A stretch of DNA of 64,000 nucleotides from positions 204,853-268,852 of the forward strand of contig CAWFMV010000014.1 in NCBI GenBank assembly GCA_963817015.1. Reading direction: 5' to 3'. Shown here piece after piece: positions 37,472 through 46,192 of the stretch (position 1 is its first letter; each line of letters opens with the position of its first letter). The DNA comes from VAZQ01 sp963817015 (GTDB lineage: Bacteria; Pseudomonadota; Alphaproteobacteria; Rhizobiales; Xanthobacteraceae). The translations under genes were made by a program, and so were the position numbers. The notes beneath the pieces are model-generated. The model was not told the origin of the DNA and did not search any database. It saw only the letters and a list, made by a program, of their open reading frames with translations.

Positions 37472-38519
37472 CTACCGGCATCCCTCGCGCTTGCTGTCCT
37501 TGTTCTCGAGCGCGAACGGCCCGAGCTTCTGCGACGGCCTCGCGGATGTAGGAGGTCTGCACCAGGCGCTCGAGCGGAAACTGCTGGGCGCTCATCTTGC
37601 TCTTGACGTACCAGGACTGCATGTCGAGCATGCTGTCGGTGTTGATCATTGCCATTCGGGTTGCGCGCCGGCCAGGGATAGTCGTGCAGGAGCTGCGGCC
37701 GGTTCTCGGTGCCGCTCTTGATCAGGAGATCGATCATGGCGGCGCGATCCTTGCCGCCGTGATAGGCGTTGCAGTAGTCGCGCACGGCGCGCAGATAGGC
37801 GGCGTAATAGTTGCGCACCACGCGATCGTTCGCCTTCGCCCAGTCGGTGTTGACCATGCTGACCGCGATCGTCATCGGGTGCGGCTTGACCAGGTCGTCA
37901 GGATCCTTGAACGCCACCGCGTGGCCCTGGTCGAGGAACTGCGAGGTGAACGGCGGGATCACGATGGCGGCGTCGATCGCCTTGTTGGCGAATCGCGATC
38001 GCCATCTGGGTGAACGGCATGACCTTGATGTCGACGTCCGCGATGGTGAGGCCGTCGGTCTCCAGCATCTTGCCGACCTCGTAGGTCGAGACCGCGCCGG
38101 AACCGTTGGTGGCGATGGTCTTGCCCTTGAGCTGGCGCGAGCCGGGTGATCTGGCCCTTGTGGTCCGGCCGCAGCATCAGGTTGTGGCCGAGCGGGCTCG
38201 ACACCCGGTCCATCACGATGGTGATCGGCAGGTTCTTCTCGATGCCGTTGAAGTAGCCGGCCGAGATGCCGCCTTCGATGATCTGCAGCTGGTTCTGCGC
38301 CAGCAGCGCCAGCACGTTGGCACTGGTGTCGAGATCCTCGACCTGCAGCTTGATGCCGACCTCGCGGAAATAGCCCTTCTCGATCGCCCACAGGTTGGCG
38401 GCATTCGAGATCGACTTCACCAGGCCGATCTTGACGGTGGTCTCCTGCGCTGCCGCCGGGCCGGTCCAGATGGCGAGCGCGAGCGCCACCGGCGCGGCGC
38501 GTGTGAGGATGGCGATCAT
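37472..38519 (-). pseudogene. NitT/TauT-type ABC substrate-binding protein (paralogue), about four frameshifts
   Basis: ATG 38519 overlaps the UbiD stop as ATGA. MIAILTRAAPVALALAIWTGPAAAQ signal, then ETTVKIGLVKSISNAANLWAIEKGYFREVGIKLQVEDLD, LLAQNQLQIIEGGISAGYFNGIEKNLPITI, NKAIDAAIVIPPFTSQFLDQGHAVAFKDPDD, NTDSMLDMQSWYVK. Breaks near 38142, 37990, 37665 and 37530. The repaired end, ENKDSKREGCR, stops at 37472 and matches the GCR end of its paralogue. Strong residue conservation with the neighbour shows recent tandem duplication. Confidence 0.82.
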
Positions 38520-40111
38520 GTGGCGCGATCATGGGCGTCTCCCGAAAGATCATTGAGCTTTTGATCAGATACCGTCCGTCGGTGTCGCGGTCGAGCGTGA
38601 CCTTTGCGCGCAGCGCTTCGAGCTCGCGTACGATCTCGCGGCCGTCGCGGCTGCCGACCGCGCCCATCAGCTCCTCGAAGAATTTCGGCCCATCGTCGAG
38701 CGCGGCCTCGATCGACGGAAAGCGCTTGCCCTCGAACCGCGGCGGCTCCGGCACCCGCATTTCCAGGCGCGAGGCGGCGCCCGGCGGCCAGGTCAGGTCG
38801 AAGCCGGCCTTGGCGCCGACCCGGCTGCCCATCAGCGACGGATCGATCGGCACGGTGCGCATGCCGTCCATCACCACCAGGTCGCGGTCGGCCTGGAAGC
38901 GGGTCGCGAACGCCCAGTCCATCTGCTCGTCGGAGAAGATGTCGATGTCGGGATCGACCACGAACACGTGCTTGACATTGGTGAGCGCACCGAAGCAGGC
39001 CGCGATGGCATTGCGCGCCTCGCCCGGCACGCGCTGGCGCAGCGTGACGCGCAGCGTGTACATGCCGCCGCTCGAGGGCGTGGCGTAGCACCGCGACGCG
39101 GCTCGCGTACCGCGGTCTCGAGCGCGCGCCAGACCATCACCTCGGTGCGCACGCCGTTGAGCAGCGCCGTGTCGGTGCGCGAAAGCCATTTGCCGCCGAT
39201 GCTCGCGGTCTGGAACAGCGCGTCGCGGCGGCGCGTGATGGCGGTCAGGTGAAACACCGGGTTGCGTTTGACCGCGCCGTAATAGCCGAGGAACTCGCCA
39301 TAGGGCCCTTCCGGCTCGATGTGGCCGCGCGCGTCGATGATAGCCTTCCAGCACCCATTCGGCGTCGGCCGGCACGCGCACGTCGTTGGTCACGCATTTG
39401 ACCACCGGCAGCGGCGCGCGCGCGCAGCGAGGAGATCAGCGCGAGATCGTCGATCGGCAGCCGCATCACGGCGGCGAGATGATCGATCGGGATGCGAGCC
39501 GACCACGAAGCTCACCGGCAGCGGCTTGCCGGCCGCGGCGCTTGCTTCGTAGATCGCGCGCAGATCGCTCGGCGAGTTGAGGTCGACGCCGGCCTCGGTG
39601 CGGCCGCGCAGCATCAGGCGCCGGATGCCGACATTGGTCCAGCCCGTGTCGGGGATCGACCACGAAATCGGTCGAGGCGGAGATGTAAGGCGCGCCGTCG
39701 GCGCCATGCTGCAGATGCACCGGCAGGGTGGTGAGGTCGGCGTCGCTCGCCGGTGAGCACGATCTCCTGCGCGGGTGCTTCCGCGCGCGCGACCTCGACA
39801 ATGCTCGGGCTTGTTGCGCAGCCGCCGGCGCACCTCCTGCAACAGCTCGTCCGGCGCGACACTCCAAAAGCGCGTGCGATGCGGCTGCGGCTGCCGGTGA
39901 CATTGCCGGCGAGCTCGTGGCGCTCCGGCCCGACAGCGTGGAAGTGCACGGCGCGCGGATTGCCGTCGAGCGCCTGCGCGACCGCCGCAAGATCGATCGG
40001 CTCGGCGCGGCTCTCGATCTCCTCGGGCGGCAGCTCGGCCAGGAAGCGCCGCAGCCGGTAGCGCTCGAAATCGATGGCGGTCTTGCTCTCGGTCTTGTCG
40101 ATGATGTTCAC
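38516..40111 (-). pseudogene. UbiD-family prenylated-FMN decarboxylase, multiple frameshifts as sequenced
   Basis: About 530 residues, the UbiD norm. GTG 40111 with GGAGAAAGAAGC upstream: VNIIDKTESKTAIDFERYRLRRF. Then HFHAVGPERHELAGNVTGSRSRIARAFGV, PIDHLAAVMRLPIDDLA, VKCVTNDVRVPADAEWVLEG, EGPYGEFLGYYG, NPVFHLTAITRRRDALFQT, RVPGEARNAIAACFGALTNVKHVFVVDPDIDIFSDEQMDWAFATRFQADRD, DLTWPPGAASR. These are the UbiD active-site and prFMN segments. Breaks lie roughly at 39855, 39810, 39750, 39655, 39495, 39425, 39340 and 39090. Likely decarboxylates an aromatic or unsaturated acid taken in by the adjoining ABC system. Confidence 0.8.
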
Positions 40112-40256
40112 GCTTCTTTCTCCGCGGGCGCGCGCAGTATAGCGCAAAACGCGAGACGGCTATCGGCGCGCTCAGCGTTAAGCGCAGCTTTAGGCGAATG
40201 GTGAAGAAGCTGGCGGGAACGGCTGGCGACAAGGCTTGAGGGAGCTAGCGCGCGCT

Positions 40257-40631
40257 CTAACGGTGGCCACGCTTGCGGGCGTTGGAGCGGCCCTTCGCGA
40301 CGCGGCCTTTCACGACATTGGAGCGGCCTTTCACAATCTTGATCGCCGCCTCCGTGATCTGTTTGCGCTGGGCGGGCTTGGCCTTGTCCCAGATTCCCCA
40401 GATCGCGTTCGGATCGGTCGGGTCTCGCGTCAGCAAGCCGGCCGGGTCGGTCCGCATCGCGGAAGCAAGCGCCTCGACCGTATCCTGGGTGTAGCCGCGC
40501 AGGCCCCGCTCCACCAGCGACACCAGACCGGGGGTCATGTCGATGCGCTCGGCCACGGTCTCAAGCGTCAGGCCGCGATAGTGGCGCCACTGCCGGATGC
40601 AGGTTGGCCTGAATTTCTTGAGCTTTGGCAT
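40257..40631 (-). CDS. XRE-family helix-turn-helix regulator with basic C-terminal repeats
   Basis: 124 residues from ATG 40631 (MPKLKKFRPTCIRQWRHYRG); an earlier start at 40703 has no support. HTH near residues 20-45: LTLETVAERIDMTPGLVSLVERGLRGYT. Then ALASAMRTDPAGLLTRDPTDPNAIWGIWDKA. C-terminus repeats the unit KGRSN/KGR (VKGRSNVVKGRVAKGRSNARKRGHR), very basic. It could control the divergent or flanking units; its target is unknown. Confidence 0.82.
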   Translation of the reverse strand: MPKLKKFRPTCIRQWRHYRGLTLETVAERIDMTPGLVSLVERGLRGYTQDTVEALASAMRTDPAGLLTRDPTDPNAIWGIWDKAKPAQRKQITEAAIKIVKGRSNVVKGRVAKGRSNARKRGHR

Positions 40632-40766
40632 GGAGAGCCTGCGGGAGATTGCCGGGGGACGCCAGAGCCCATTAGTTAAGGCTAATCTTTCACCTCTTGT
40701 CAAACAATCCGCTGCGACCGGTTGAAAACTATGGGTTACGATACCGCGGTGCTCCGGGCGTGACCG

Positions 40767-41738
40767 TCACTCGAGCTTGATGCCCTGCTCGCGCACGATC
40801 CGCTCGTACTTGACGGCGTCGGCCTTCACCAGGGCGGCAAACTCGTTTTGCGTAAGCGCCAGCGGATCGATGAAGGTTGCCTCGAGCCGCTTGCGGGCTT
40901 CGGGCTCGGCCTGCACCTCGCGGGTATAGAGGTTGAGCTGGTCGACGATCTCTTTGGGCGTGCCTTTGGGCGCGAACAGCGAAAACCAGGTCGACATCTC
41001 GAAGGCCGGGAAGCCTTGCTCGGCGAAGGTCGGCACGTCCGGCACGTAGGGCCGCCGCGTGGGCGTCGCGGCCGCCAGCACCCGCAGCGTGCCGTTGCGC
41101 ACGAACTCGATATGCGGTCCCATCGATACGAATGTCACCTGCACCTCGCCACCGATCACGGCCGCGGTCGCTGGCGCGGTGCCGCGGAACGGCACCACCA
41201 CGAGCTTGTCGAGCCCAGCGCGGCGGGCGAACTCGCCGCCGGTGAGGTCGGGCGTGGTGCCGACGCCGGCGCCGGCGTAGCTCACCTTGTCGGGATTGGC
41301 CTTGGCGTAGGCGATGAATTCGGCGAGCGTCTTCGCCGGCACCTTGCTGTTGATCGTTAGAAACAGCGGCACCGTGCCGACCGGCCCGACCGGAATGAGA
41401 TCGTTGAGCGGGTCGAAGCTCATCGACTTGAACAGATACGGATTGATCGTGATGTTGCCGGTGTTGGCGAAGCCGAGCGTGTAGCCGTCGGGCGCCGCCC
41501 TGGCGACCGCCTCCATGGCGAGATTGCCGCTCGCGCCGGCGCGGTTGTCGATCACGTGCGGCTGGCCGGTCTTGGTCGTGATGTGGTGGCCGAGGATGCG
41601 AGCCATGATGTCGGTCGCGCCGCCGGCCGAGGTCGACACCATGATCTTGATCGGCTTCGAGGGATAGTTCTGTGCCGGCGCGGGCAGGGCGCTCAGCGCG
41701 ACTGCTGCCGCGACGACGAGCGCAAACAAATGCTTCAT
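40767..41738 (-). CDS. Bug/TctC-family tripartite transporter receptor
   Basis: 323 residues, intact. ATG 41738 (MKHLFALVVAAAVALSALPAPAQ signal) preferred over 41753. NYPSKPIKIMVSTSAGGATDIMARILGHHI, APDGYTLGFANTGN, FEMSTWFSLFAPKGTPKEIVDQLN. Orphan receptor without tctAB nearby. Confidence 0.92.
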   Translation of the reverse strand: MKHLFALVVAAAVALSALPAPAQNYPSKPIKIMVSTSAGGATDIMARILGHHITTKTGQPHVIDNRAGASGNLAMEAVARAAPDGYTLGFANTGNITINPYLFKSMSFDPLNDLIPVGPVGTVPLFLTINSKVPAKTLAEFIAYAKANPDKVSYAGAGVGTTPDLTGGEFARRAGLDKLVVVPFRGTAPATAAVIGGEVQVTFVSMGPHIEFVRNGTLRVLAAATPTRRPYVPDVPTFAEQGFPAFEMSTWFSLFAPKGTPKEIVDQLNLYTREVQAEPEARKRLEATFIDPLALTQNEFAALVKADAVKYERIVREQGIKLE

Positions 41739-41915
41739 GGCATCAATCTCCAATCATTCCGAGCCTAGCCTATCGGGTTGGGGTGTGGATCGGAAACGGT
41801 GCCGCAGGCCTATCCCGGCACGATCCTCGCGCGTCACGGTAAACCGCCTGTCTGTGATGCCAATCACAGCGCCCGGCCCGACGCTGCCGTAGGGTCCGGC
41901 GCGCACGAGGGGACC

Positions 41916-42704
41916 ATGTCATTGACCGACGCTGAACGACCGAAGGATCGCCGCCCAATTCTCCTTGAAGGACACAAGGTGGGGCTGGCGCTCATGCTCA
42001 AGGAGGATGTTCCGGCGCTCGCCCGTTGGAACCAGGACCTCGAATTCACCGCACGCATGGGCACCCCGGCGAGGCGCACTCCCTGGAGATGCGCCAGGAG
42101 TTCTATGACAAGAATGCGCGCATGCGGCCCGACAGTGTCGAATTTGCAGTGCTCCTGCTCTCAACCGGTCAACTGATCGGCTTCGGCGGCCTGTATCGAT
42201 ATCTCGCGTGCGATGACCGCCACTTTGTTTGTCGGAATTGGTGAGCGCGAGCATTGGGGCAAAGGCCTCGGCACCGAGGCGACGCGTCTCATCTGCGAAT
42301 ACGGCTTCTTCTTTCGAAGCCTTCACAGCATCAAAGTGGAAGTCAACGGCTACAATCGACGGGCGATCCGCGTCTATGAGCGCCTCGGTTTCAAGCTGGT
42401 CGGAAGGCTTCGCGATGTCATCGTGATGAATGGCAACCGATATGATCAGGTCATCATGGACTCTGCTGCGCCACGAGCTCACATTGGAGCACGTGGCGCG
42501 CTTCCAAAATTCTCGTTAATGACCGTTCTGATGTGGGTGAGTTCGCCACTTTCCGTTCGTCCCCGCGGAAGCGGGGACCCAGACTTAGCTAGACTTGATG
42601 AGTTCGGCTCCTGGGTCCCCGCTTTCGCGGAGACGAACGGAGACCGCAGAGCTGAGCCCTTCTATCGTGTCTGCGCCCGCGCGGCCTTCAGCTCGGCCAG
42701 ATAA
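41916..42704 (+). pseudogene. GNAT N-acetyltransferase, two frameshifts; tail reads into a family B palindrome
   Basis: ATG 41916 after GAGGGGACC: MSLTDAERPKDRRPILLEGHKVGLALMLKEDVPALARWNQDLEFTARMGTP. A one-base loss near 42067 leads to EAHSLEMRQEFYDKNARMRPDSVEFAVLLLSTGQLIGFGGLYRY. A second change near 42212 leads to ATLFVGIGEREHWGKGLGTEATRLICEYGF (acetyl-CoA-binding Q/G-x-G-x-G/A motif) and LHSIKVEVNGYNRRAIRVYERLGFKLVGR. The domain is complete by about 42470. The open frame then crosses the repeat at 42553-42640 and overlaps the epimerase gene, so the true end is probably earlier or lost. Confidence 0.75.
42553..42640. repeat. Family B palindrome pair
   Basis: CCGTTCGTCCCCGCGGAAGC GGGGACCCAG facing CTGGGTCCCCGCTTTCGCGG AGACGAACGG, between the convergent GNAT and epimerase genes; likely a shared terminator by position. 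Confidence 0.87.
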
Positions 42705-43612
42705 TCCGCGAAGGCCGTCGCGATGGTGAACTTCGGCTCCCATCCGAGGTCGCGCTTGGCGGCCGAGAGATCGAGCGGTGCAAGCTTGGAGTGCGGAGCT
42801 TCGCCCGGCTCGACCTCGTAGCTCAATCCTGGACAGAGCGCCTTGACGGCCGCGAGCAGCTCCTCGAATGGCGTGACCACGCCGTTGCCGATGTTGAACG
42901 CAATTTGCTTCGGCATCGCCACCGTCGCGGCGAGATCGACCGCGCGCCCGACATCCTTGGCGTAGATGTACTCGTTCGCCATGGTTTCGGACGCCGGAAT
43001 GCGAGCGCGCGTGCCGTCGAGGCCGGCCACGATCAGGTTGTGCATCTTCTGGCCGCCGCTCGAGCCCGACCAGAAATGTCCGAGCCCGAACACGTTGGCG
43101 GGTCGCAGCATGATCAGCTCGAATCCGAAGGCGGCCGCGTAGGCTTCCAGGATCAGCTCCTTGGCGCCCTTGTAGTTGCCGTAGCCGCGCGCGCCGCCGC
43201 GCGGAAAATCCTCGGTGATCGGCGCATTGGCCTCGCGCCGGCGGTCATAGACCCCGAAGGTCGAGATGTGCACGAGCCGCCGCACGCCGGAGAGGCGCAC
43301 GGCTTCCGCGATATTGCGGGTGCCGCCGAGATTGATGTCGAAGGCTGCGTTGAGCGACTGCTGGACCCGGTTGCCGATCAGCCCCGCGGTGTGCACCACG
43401 GTCTCGGCGCCGTGCGCCTTGATGGTCTCGAGCAGGCCCGGCAGGTCGCGCACGTCCTTGCGCACGGCCGAATAGCCCTTCTCGCCAAGCTTCAGGCGCA
43501 GGAAATCGGCGCGCGGCTCGGGATCGACGAACACCACTTGCTCGCCGCGCGCGAGTGCGTTCTGGGCGAAGGCGGTGCCGATCAGCCCGGCGCCGGTCAC
43601 GAGTGTGGTCAT
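42662..43612 (-). CDS. NAD-dependent epimerase/dehydratase (extended SDR)
   Basis: 316 residues, intact. TTLVTGAGLIGTAFAQ is the Rossmann GxxGxxG motif (G-A-G-L-I-G). VVHTAGLIGNRVQQSLNAAFDINLGGTRNIAEA, HISTFGVYD, YGNYKGAKE (catalytic Tyr-x3-Lys), LRPANVFGLGHFW. The substrate is probably a nucleotide sugar or a sterol-like or lactone compound; the sequence does not decide. Confidence 0.92.
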   Translation of the reverse strand: MTTLVTGAGLIGTAFAQNALARGEQVVFVDPEPRADFLRLKLGEKGYSAVRKDVRDLPGLLETIKAHGAETVVHTAGLIGNRVQQSLNAAFDINLGGTRNIAEAVRLSGVRRLVHISTFGVYDRRREANAPITEDFPRGGARGYGNYKGAKELILEAYAAAFGFELIMLRPANVFGLGHFWSGSSGGQKMHNLIVAGLDGTRARIPASETMANEYIYAKDVGRAVDLAATVAMPKQIAFNIGNGVVTPFEELLAAVKALCPGLSYEVEPGEAPHSKLAPLDLSAAKRDLGWEPKFTIATAFADYLAELKAARAQTR

Positions 43613-43694
43613 GGGCCATGTACCTCTGGAATGTGAGCCTATGATCGTGAATGATGGCTGGGATTGCTAGCCCTTGGATGTCGAGGAGCGGACG

Positions 43695-44575
43695 ATGAAA
43701 TCCCATGCACAAATTGCCGCGGCGCTCGTGTGCCTCGCGTCGGCGCCCGCGTTTGCGGCCGACGACGGCAAATACGCCGAGTTCGACGGCGTGAAGATCC
43801 ACTATATCGACCGCGGCAAGGGCGAGCCGATCGTGCTGCTGCATGGCGGCACGTCGAGCCTGGACAGCTGGGTCCGCACCGGCGTTGTGGCCAATCTGGA
43901 GAAGGATTTTCGCGTCATCGCGTTCGACGCCCGCGGTTCCGGCCGCAGCAGCAAGCCGCATGACCCCAAGGCCTATGGCCGGCAGCAGGCGCTCGATGTT
44001 CCGCGCCTGCTCGACGCGCTCAAGCTCGATCGCGCCCATATCGTCGGCTTTTCGCTCGGCTCCAGCACCGTGGCGCAGCTCCTTACACTGCGCTCCGCAG
44101 CGCTTCCTCACGGCCACCCAGGCGGCCGGAGCCGGACGCTCGCCCGAGGCCGCGAATGATCCGCGCATCGAGGTCGAGGCCTCCGAGATCGAGAAGAGCT
44201 GCATCAGCCGCAGCCGGCTCTATCGCCAGGCGCCGCCGAACGCCAAGCCGACCGAGGAGGAATACCGCCGGCGCGAGGCGCAATGCCGGGCGGATGCTGA
44301 TTTCGACCAGCTATTCGGTCGCCGCATCGTTGCGCGGCTATCACGACCAGGCGGTCACCGCCGACGAGATGCGCGCCGTCAAGGTGCCGACGCTCGGGAT
44401 CGTCGGCACGCTCGATCACACGCTCAAGGAGATGCAGGAGCTCAAGCAGCTGCGGCCCGACATGAAGTTCGTGCTGCTCGAGGGCGTCTCCCACACCGGC
44501 CCAACTGGAATCCAGGGCCGCCCCGAGCTGGTGACGGCGATCCGCGACTTCATTGCGTCGCAGCGCAGCAACTGA
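43695..44575 (+). pseudogene. Secreted alpha/beta hydrolase, two frameshifts as sequenced
   Basis: ATG 43695: MKSHAQIAAALVCLASAPAFA signal peptide. GVKIHYIDRGKGEPIVLLHGGTSSLDSW, VIAFDARGSGRSSKPHDPKAYGRQQALDVPRLLDAL, HIVGFSLGSSTVAQLLTL (nucleophile Ser). An extra base near 44095 leads to PQRFLTATQAAGAGRSPEAANDPRIEVEA; another near 44331 leads to GYHDQAVTADEMRAVKVPTLGIVGTLDHTL and LLEGVSHTGPTGIQGRPELV. About 292 residues repaired. It ends 8 bp before a receptor gene. Confidence 0.82.
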
Positions 44576-44583
44576 TCGCGTCG

Positions 44584-45609
44584 ATGCCGAAGGTCGCTGG
44601 CATCGTGGTGACCGCGTGGCTGCTGGCAATCTCGCCGGCCGGCGCCGACGAGGCTGCGTTCTTCCGCGGCAAGAGCATTCAGTTCACCAGCGCGTTCGCG
44701 GAGGGTGGGCTCTACGCGACGGTGACGCGGCTCGTGTCCGAGCATCTGCCGCGTCATCTGCCGGGCCGTCCCGGCGGCATTGCGGTGTCGATGCCAGGCG
44801 CGGCCGGGCTGCGGCAGATGAACCACCTTTACAACGTCGCGCCCAAGGACGGCACCGTCATCGCGGTGATGTACGACAACGTCCCGATGAGCCAGGCGAT
44901 GCAATCCGACGAGTTGATCCGCTTCGACGCGCGGCGGTTCGGCGTGCTTGGCTCGGTCGGCCGCGGCGAGACCGCTCTCATCAGCGTTCTCAAGCGCACC
45001 GGCGTGGCGAGCCTCGACGATGCGCGGCGTATCCCGGTCGTGTTCGGTGCGACCGGCACCACCTCCGGCCAGTACTACCTGCCCAGCATTCTCAACCGGC
45101 TGTTCGGCACGCGCATCCGGATCATCCCGGGCTACAAGACCATGGCGGAGATATTGCTCTCGATGGAGCGCGGCGAGCTTGACGGTGTGTCAGGCGCTTT
45201 CGAGGCGATCCTGGAGGGCCGGCCGCAGTGGGTGGCGGAGGGGCGTTTCAACCACCTGGCCCAGCTTTACGACGCGCGGCCCGCACAGTTCGCGGACGTG
45301 CCGCTGCTGCAGGAGCTTGCGCCGGCGCCGATCGACCAGGCGGCGTTCCGGTTTCTGGCGCTCGCCCGCATTCCGGGCAAGATGCTGCTGGTGCCGCCGG
45401 GGGTGCCGGCAGAGCGGCTGGCGGCGCTGCGCGAGGCATTCGCCACCATGGTGCGCGATCCCGTCTTCGTGGCCGACGTCGCGCGGACCAGCCAACGGCT
45501 CGAGCCCAGGACCTGGCAGGACGCCGAGCGCATCATCCGCGAGACCATCGAAACGCCGCCTGAGGTCGTCGCGCATGTCCGCGACCTGCTCAAGGTTGCG
45601 AGCCCATGA
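44584..45609 (+). CDS. Periplasmic receptor, Bug/TctC-related (PGxPG-variant)
   Basis: 341 residues, intact. Signal MPKVAGIVVTAWLLAISPAGA, then DEAAFFRGKSIQFTSAFAEGGLYATVTRLVSEHLPRHLPGRPGGIAVSMPGAAGLRQMNHLYNVAPKDGTVIAVM. The FF-x-G-K-x-I start and the G-x-P-x...MPGA-x-G stretch mark a receptor subfamily of rhizobia related to Bug proteins. A homologue of the same subfamily is at 56999. Eight bases after the hydrolase stop, so co-transcribed. Ligand unknown. Confidence 0.82.
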   Translation: MPKVAGIVVTAWLLAISPAGADEAAFFRGKSIQFTSAFAEGGLYATVTRLVSEHLPRHLPGRPGGIAVSMPGAAGLRQMNHLYNVAPKDGTVIAVMYDNVPMSQAMQSDELIRFDARRFGVLGSVGRGETALISVLKRTGVASLDDARRIPVVFGATGTTSGQYYLPSILNRLFGTRIRIIPGYKTMAEILLSMERGELDGVSGAFEAILEGRPQWVAEGRFNHLAQLYDARPAQFADVPLLQELAPAPIDQAAFRFLALARIPGKMLLVPPGVPAERLAALREAFATMVRDPVFVADVARTSQRLEPRTWQDAERIIRETIETPPEVVAHVRDLLKVASP

Positions 45610-45871
45610 GTGGCAAGACACGTGGCACAACATGTCGCGCGACATGGGGGCGCTTAACAGAACAGAAAGTGAGGGGCTCTGGTAACCAAGAGTGGCATCC
45701 CGTTCCGGCGGGTCGCGACCGCCTCTGACTGCAAATGAGGGGGCTTTGACCCTGCTCAATCCGGGCCACCAAACTTAAAGCTATTCTAAGCTGTTTTAGC
45801 CGCTGACAGTTGACGCGGACTGCCAAGCTGCCACAAAGGACCCTAGATATAAGGCACGGCCGAAGCAGGCC
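45610..45871. other. Intergenic region before feoAB
   Basis: Holds the perfect palindrome CATGTCGCGCGACATG at 45631-45646 and the candidate iron-control box at 45773-45790. No ORF supported. Confidence 0.6.
45773..45790 (+). promoter_or_regulatory. Candidate Irr/Fur-type iron box upstream of feoA
   Basis: CTTAAAGCTATTCTAAGC has partial dyad symmetry (CTTA...TTCTAAG), resembling rhizobial Irr iron-control elements, which centre on TTCTAA half-sites. It lies about 82-99 bp before the feoA start. Inferred from pattern only. Confidence 0.35.
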
Positions 45872-46192
45872 ATGATAGACAAAAGAGAAGACAATAGAGC
45901 GCTATCGGCGTCCCCCTTGGGCTGTATGCAGCTGGGTTTCAAGGGTCGCATCAGCGCAATTCAATCGAGCAACGGGTCCGGTCATTCGGGCAATGGGTCC
46001 GATCGGCCGGTGGAGGACCTTGAAAGCCGGCTGATCGAGCTCGGTTTCGTCGAGGGTGCTGCCGTCGAGGTCCTGCATGAAGGCCTGCTTGGCCGCGACC
46101 CCATTGCGGTGCGCGTCGATGGTGTCACGATCGCGCTCCGGCGACGCGAGGCCATGGCCATCATCGTCACGCCGGCGGCGGAGTCCGAATGA
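45872..46192 (+). CDS. feoA: Ferrous iron transport protein FeoA
   Basis: 106 residues, SH3-like cytosolic partner of FeoB. LGCMQLGFKGRISAI...SRLIELGFVEGAAVEVLHEGLLGRDPIAVRVDGVTIALRRREAMAIIV is the FeoA fold. An insertion of about 20 residues rich in Ser/Gly/Asn (SSNGSGHSGNGSDRPVEDLE) separates the first strand from the rest, longer than in typical 75-85-residue FeoA. Overlaps feoB by ATGA. Confidence 0.9.
   Translation: MIDKREDNRALSASPLGCMQLGFKGRISAIQSSNGSGHSGNGSDRPVEDLESRLIELGFVEGAAVEVLHEGLLGRDPIAVRVDGVTIALRRREAMAIIVTPAAESE

Noticed and set aside
37132..39405. 757-codon minus-strand open frame
   Set aside because: It joins out-of-phase parts of ubiD and two receptors through indels; not a real fusion.
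42480..42704. C-terminal extension of the GNAT protein
   Set aside because: The acetyltransferase domain is finished by about 42470; the rest reads through a palindrome and overlaps the epimerase gene.
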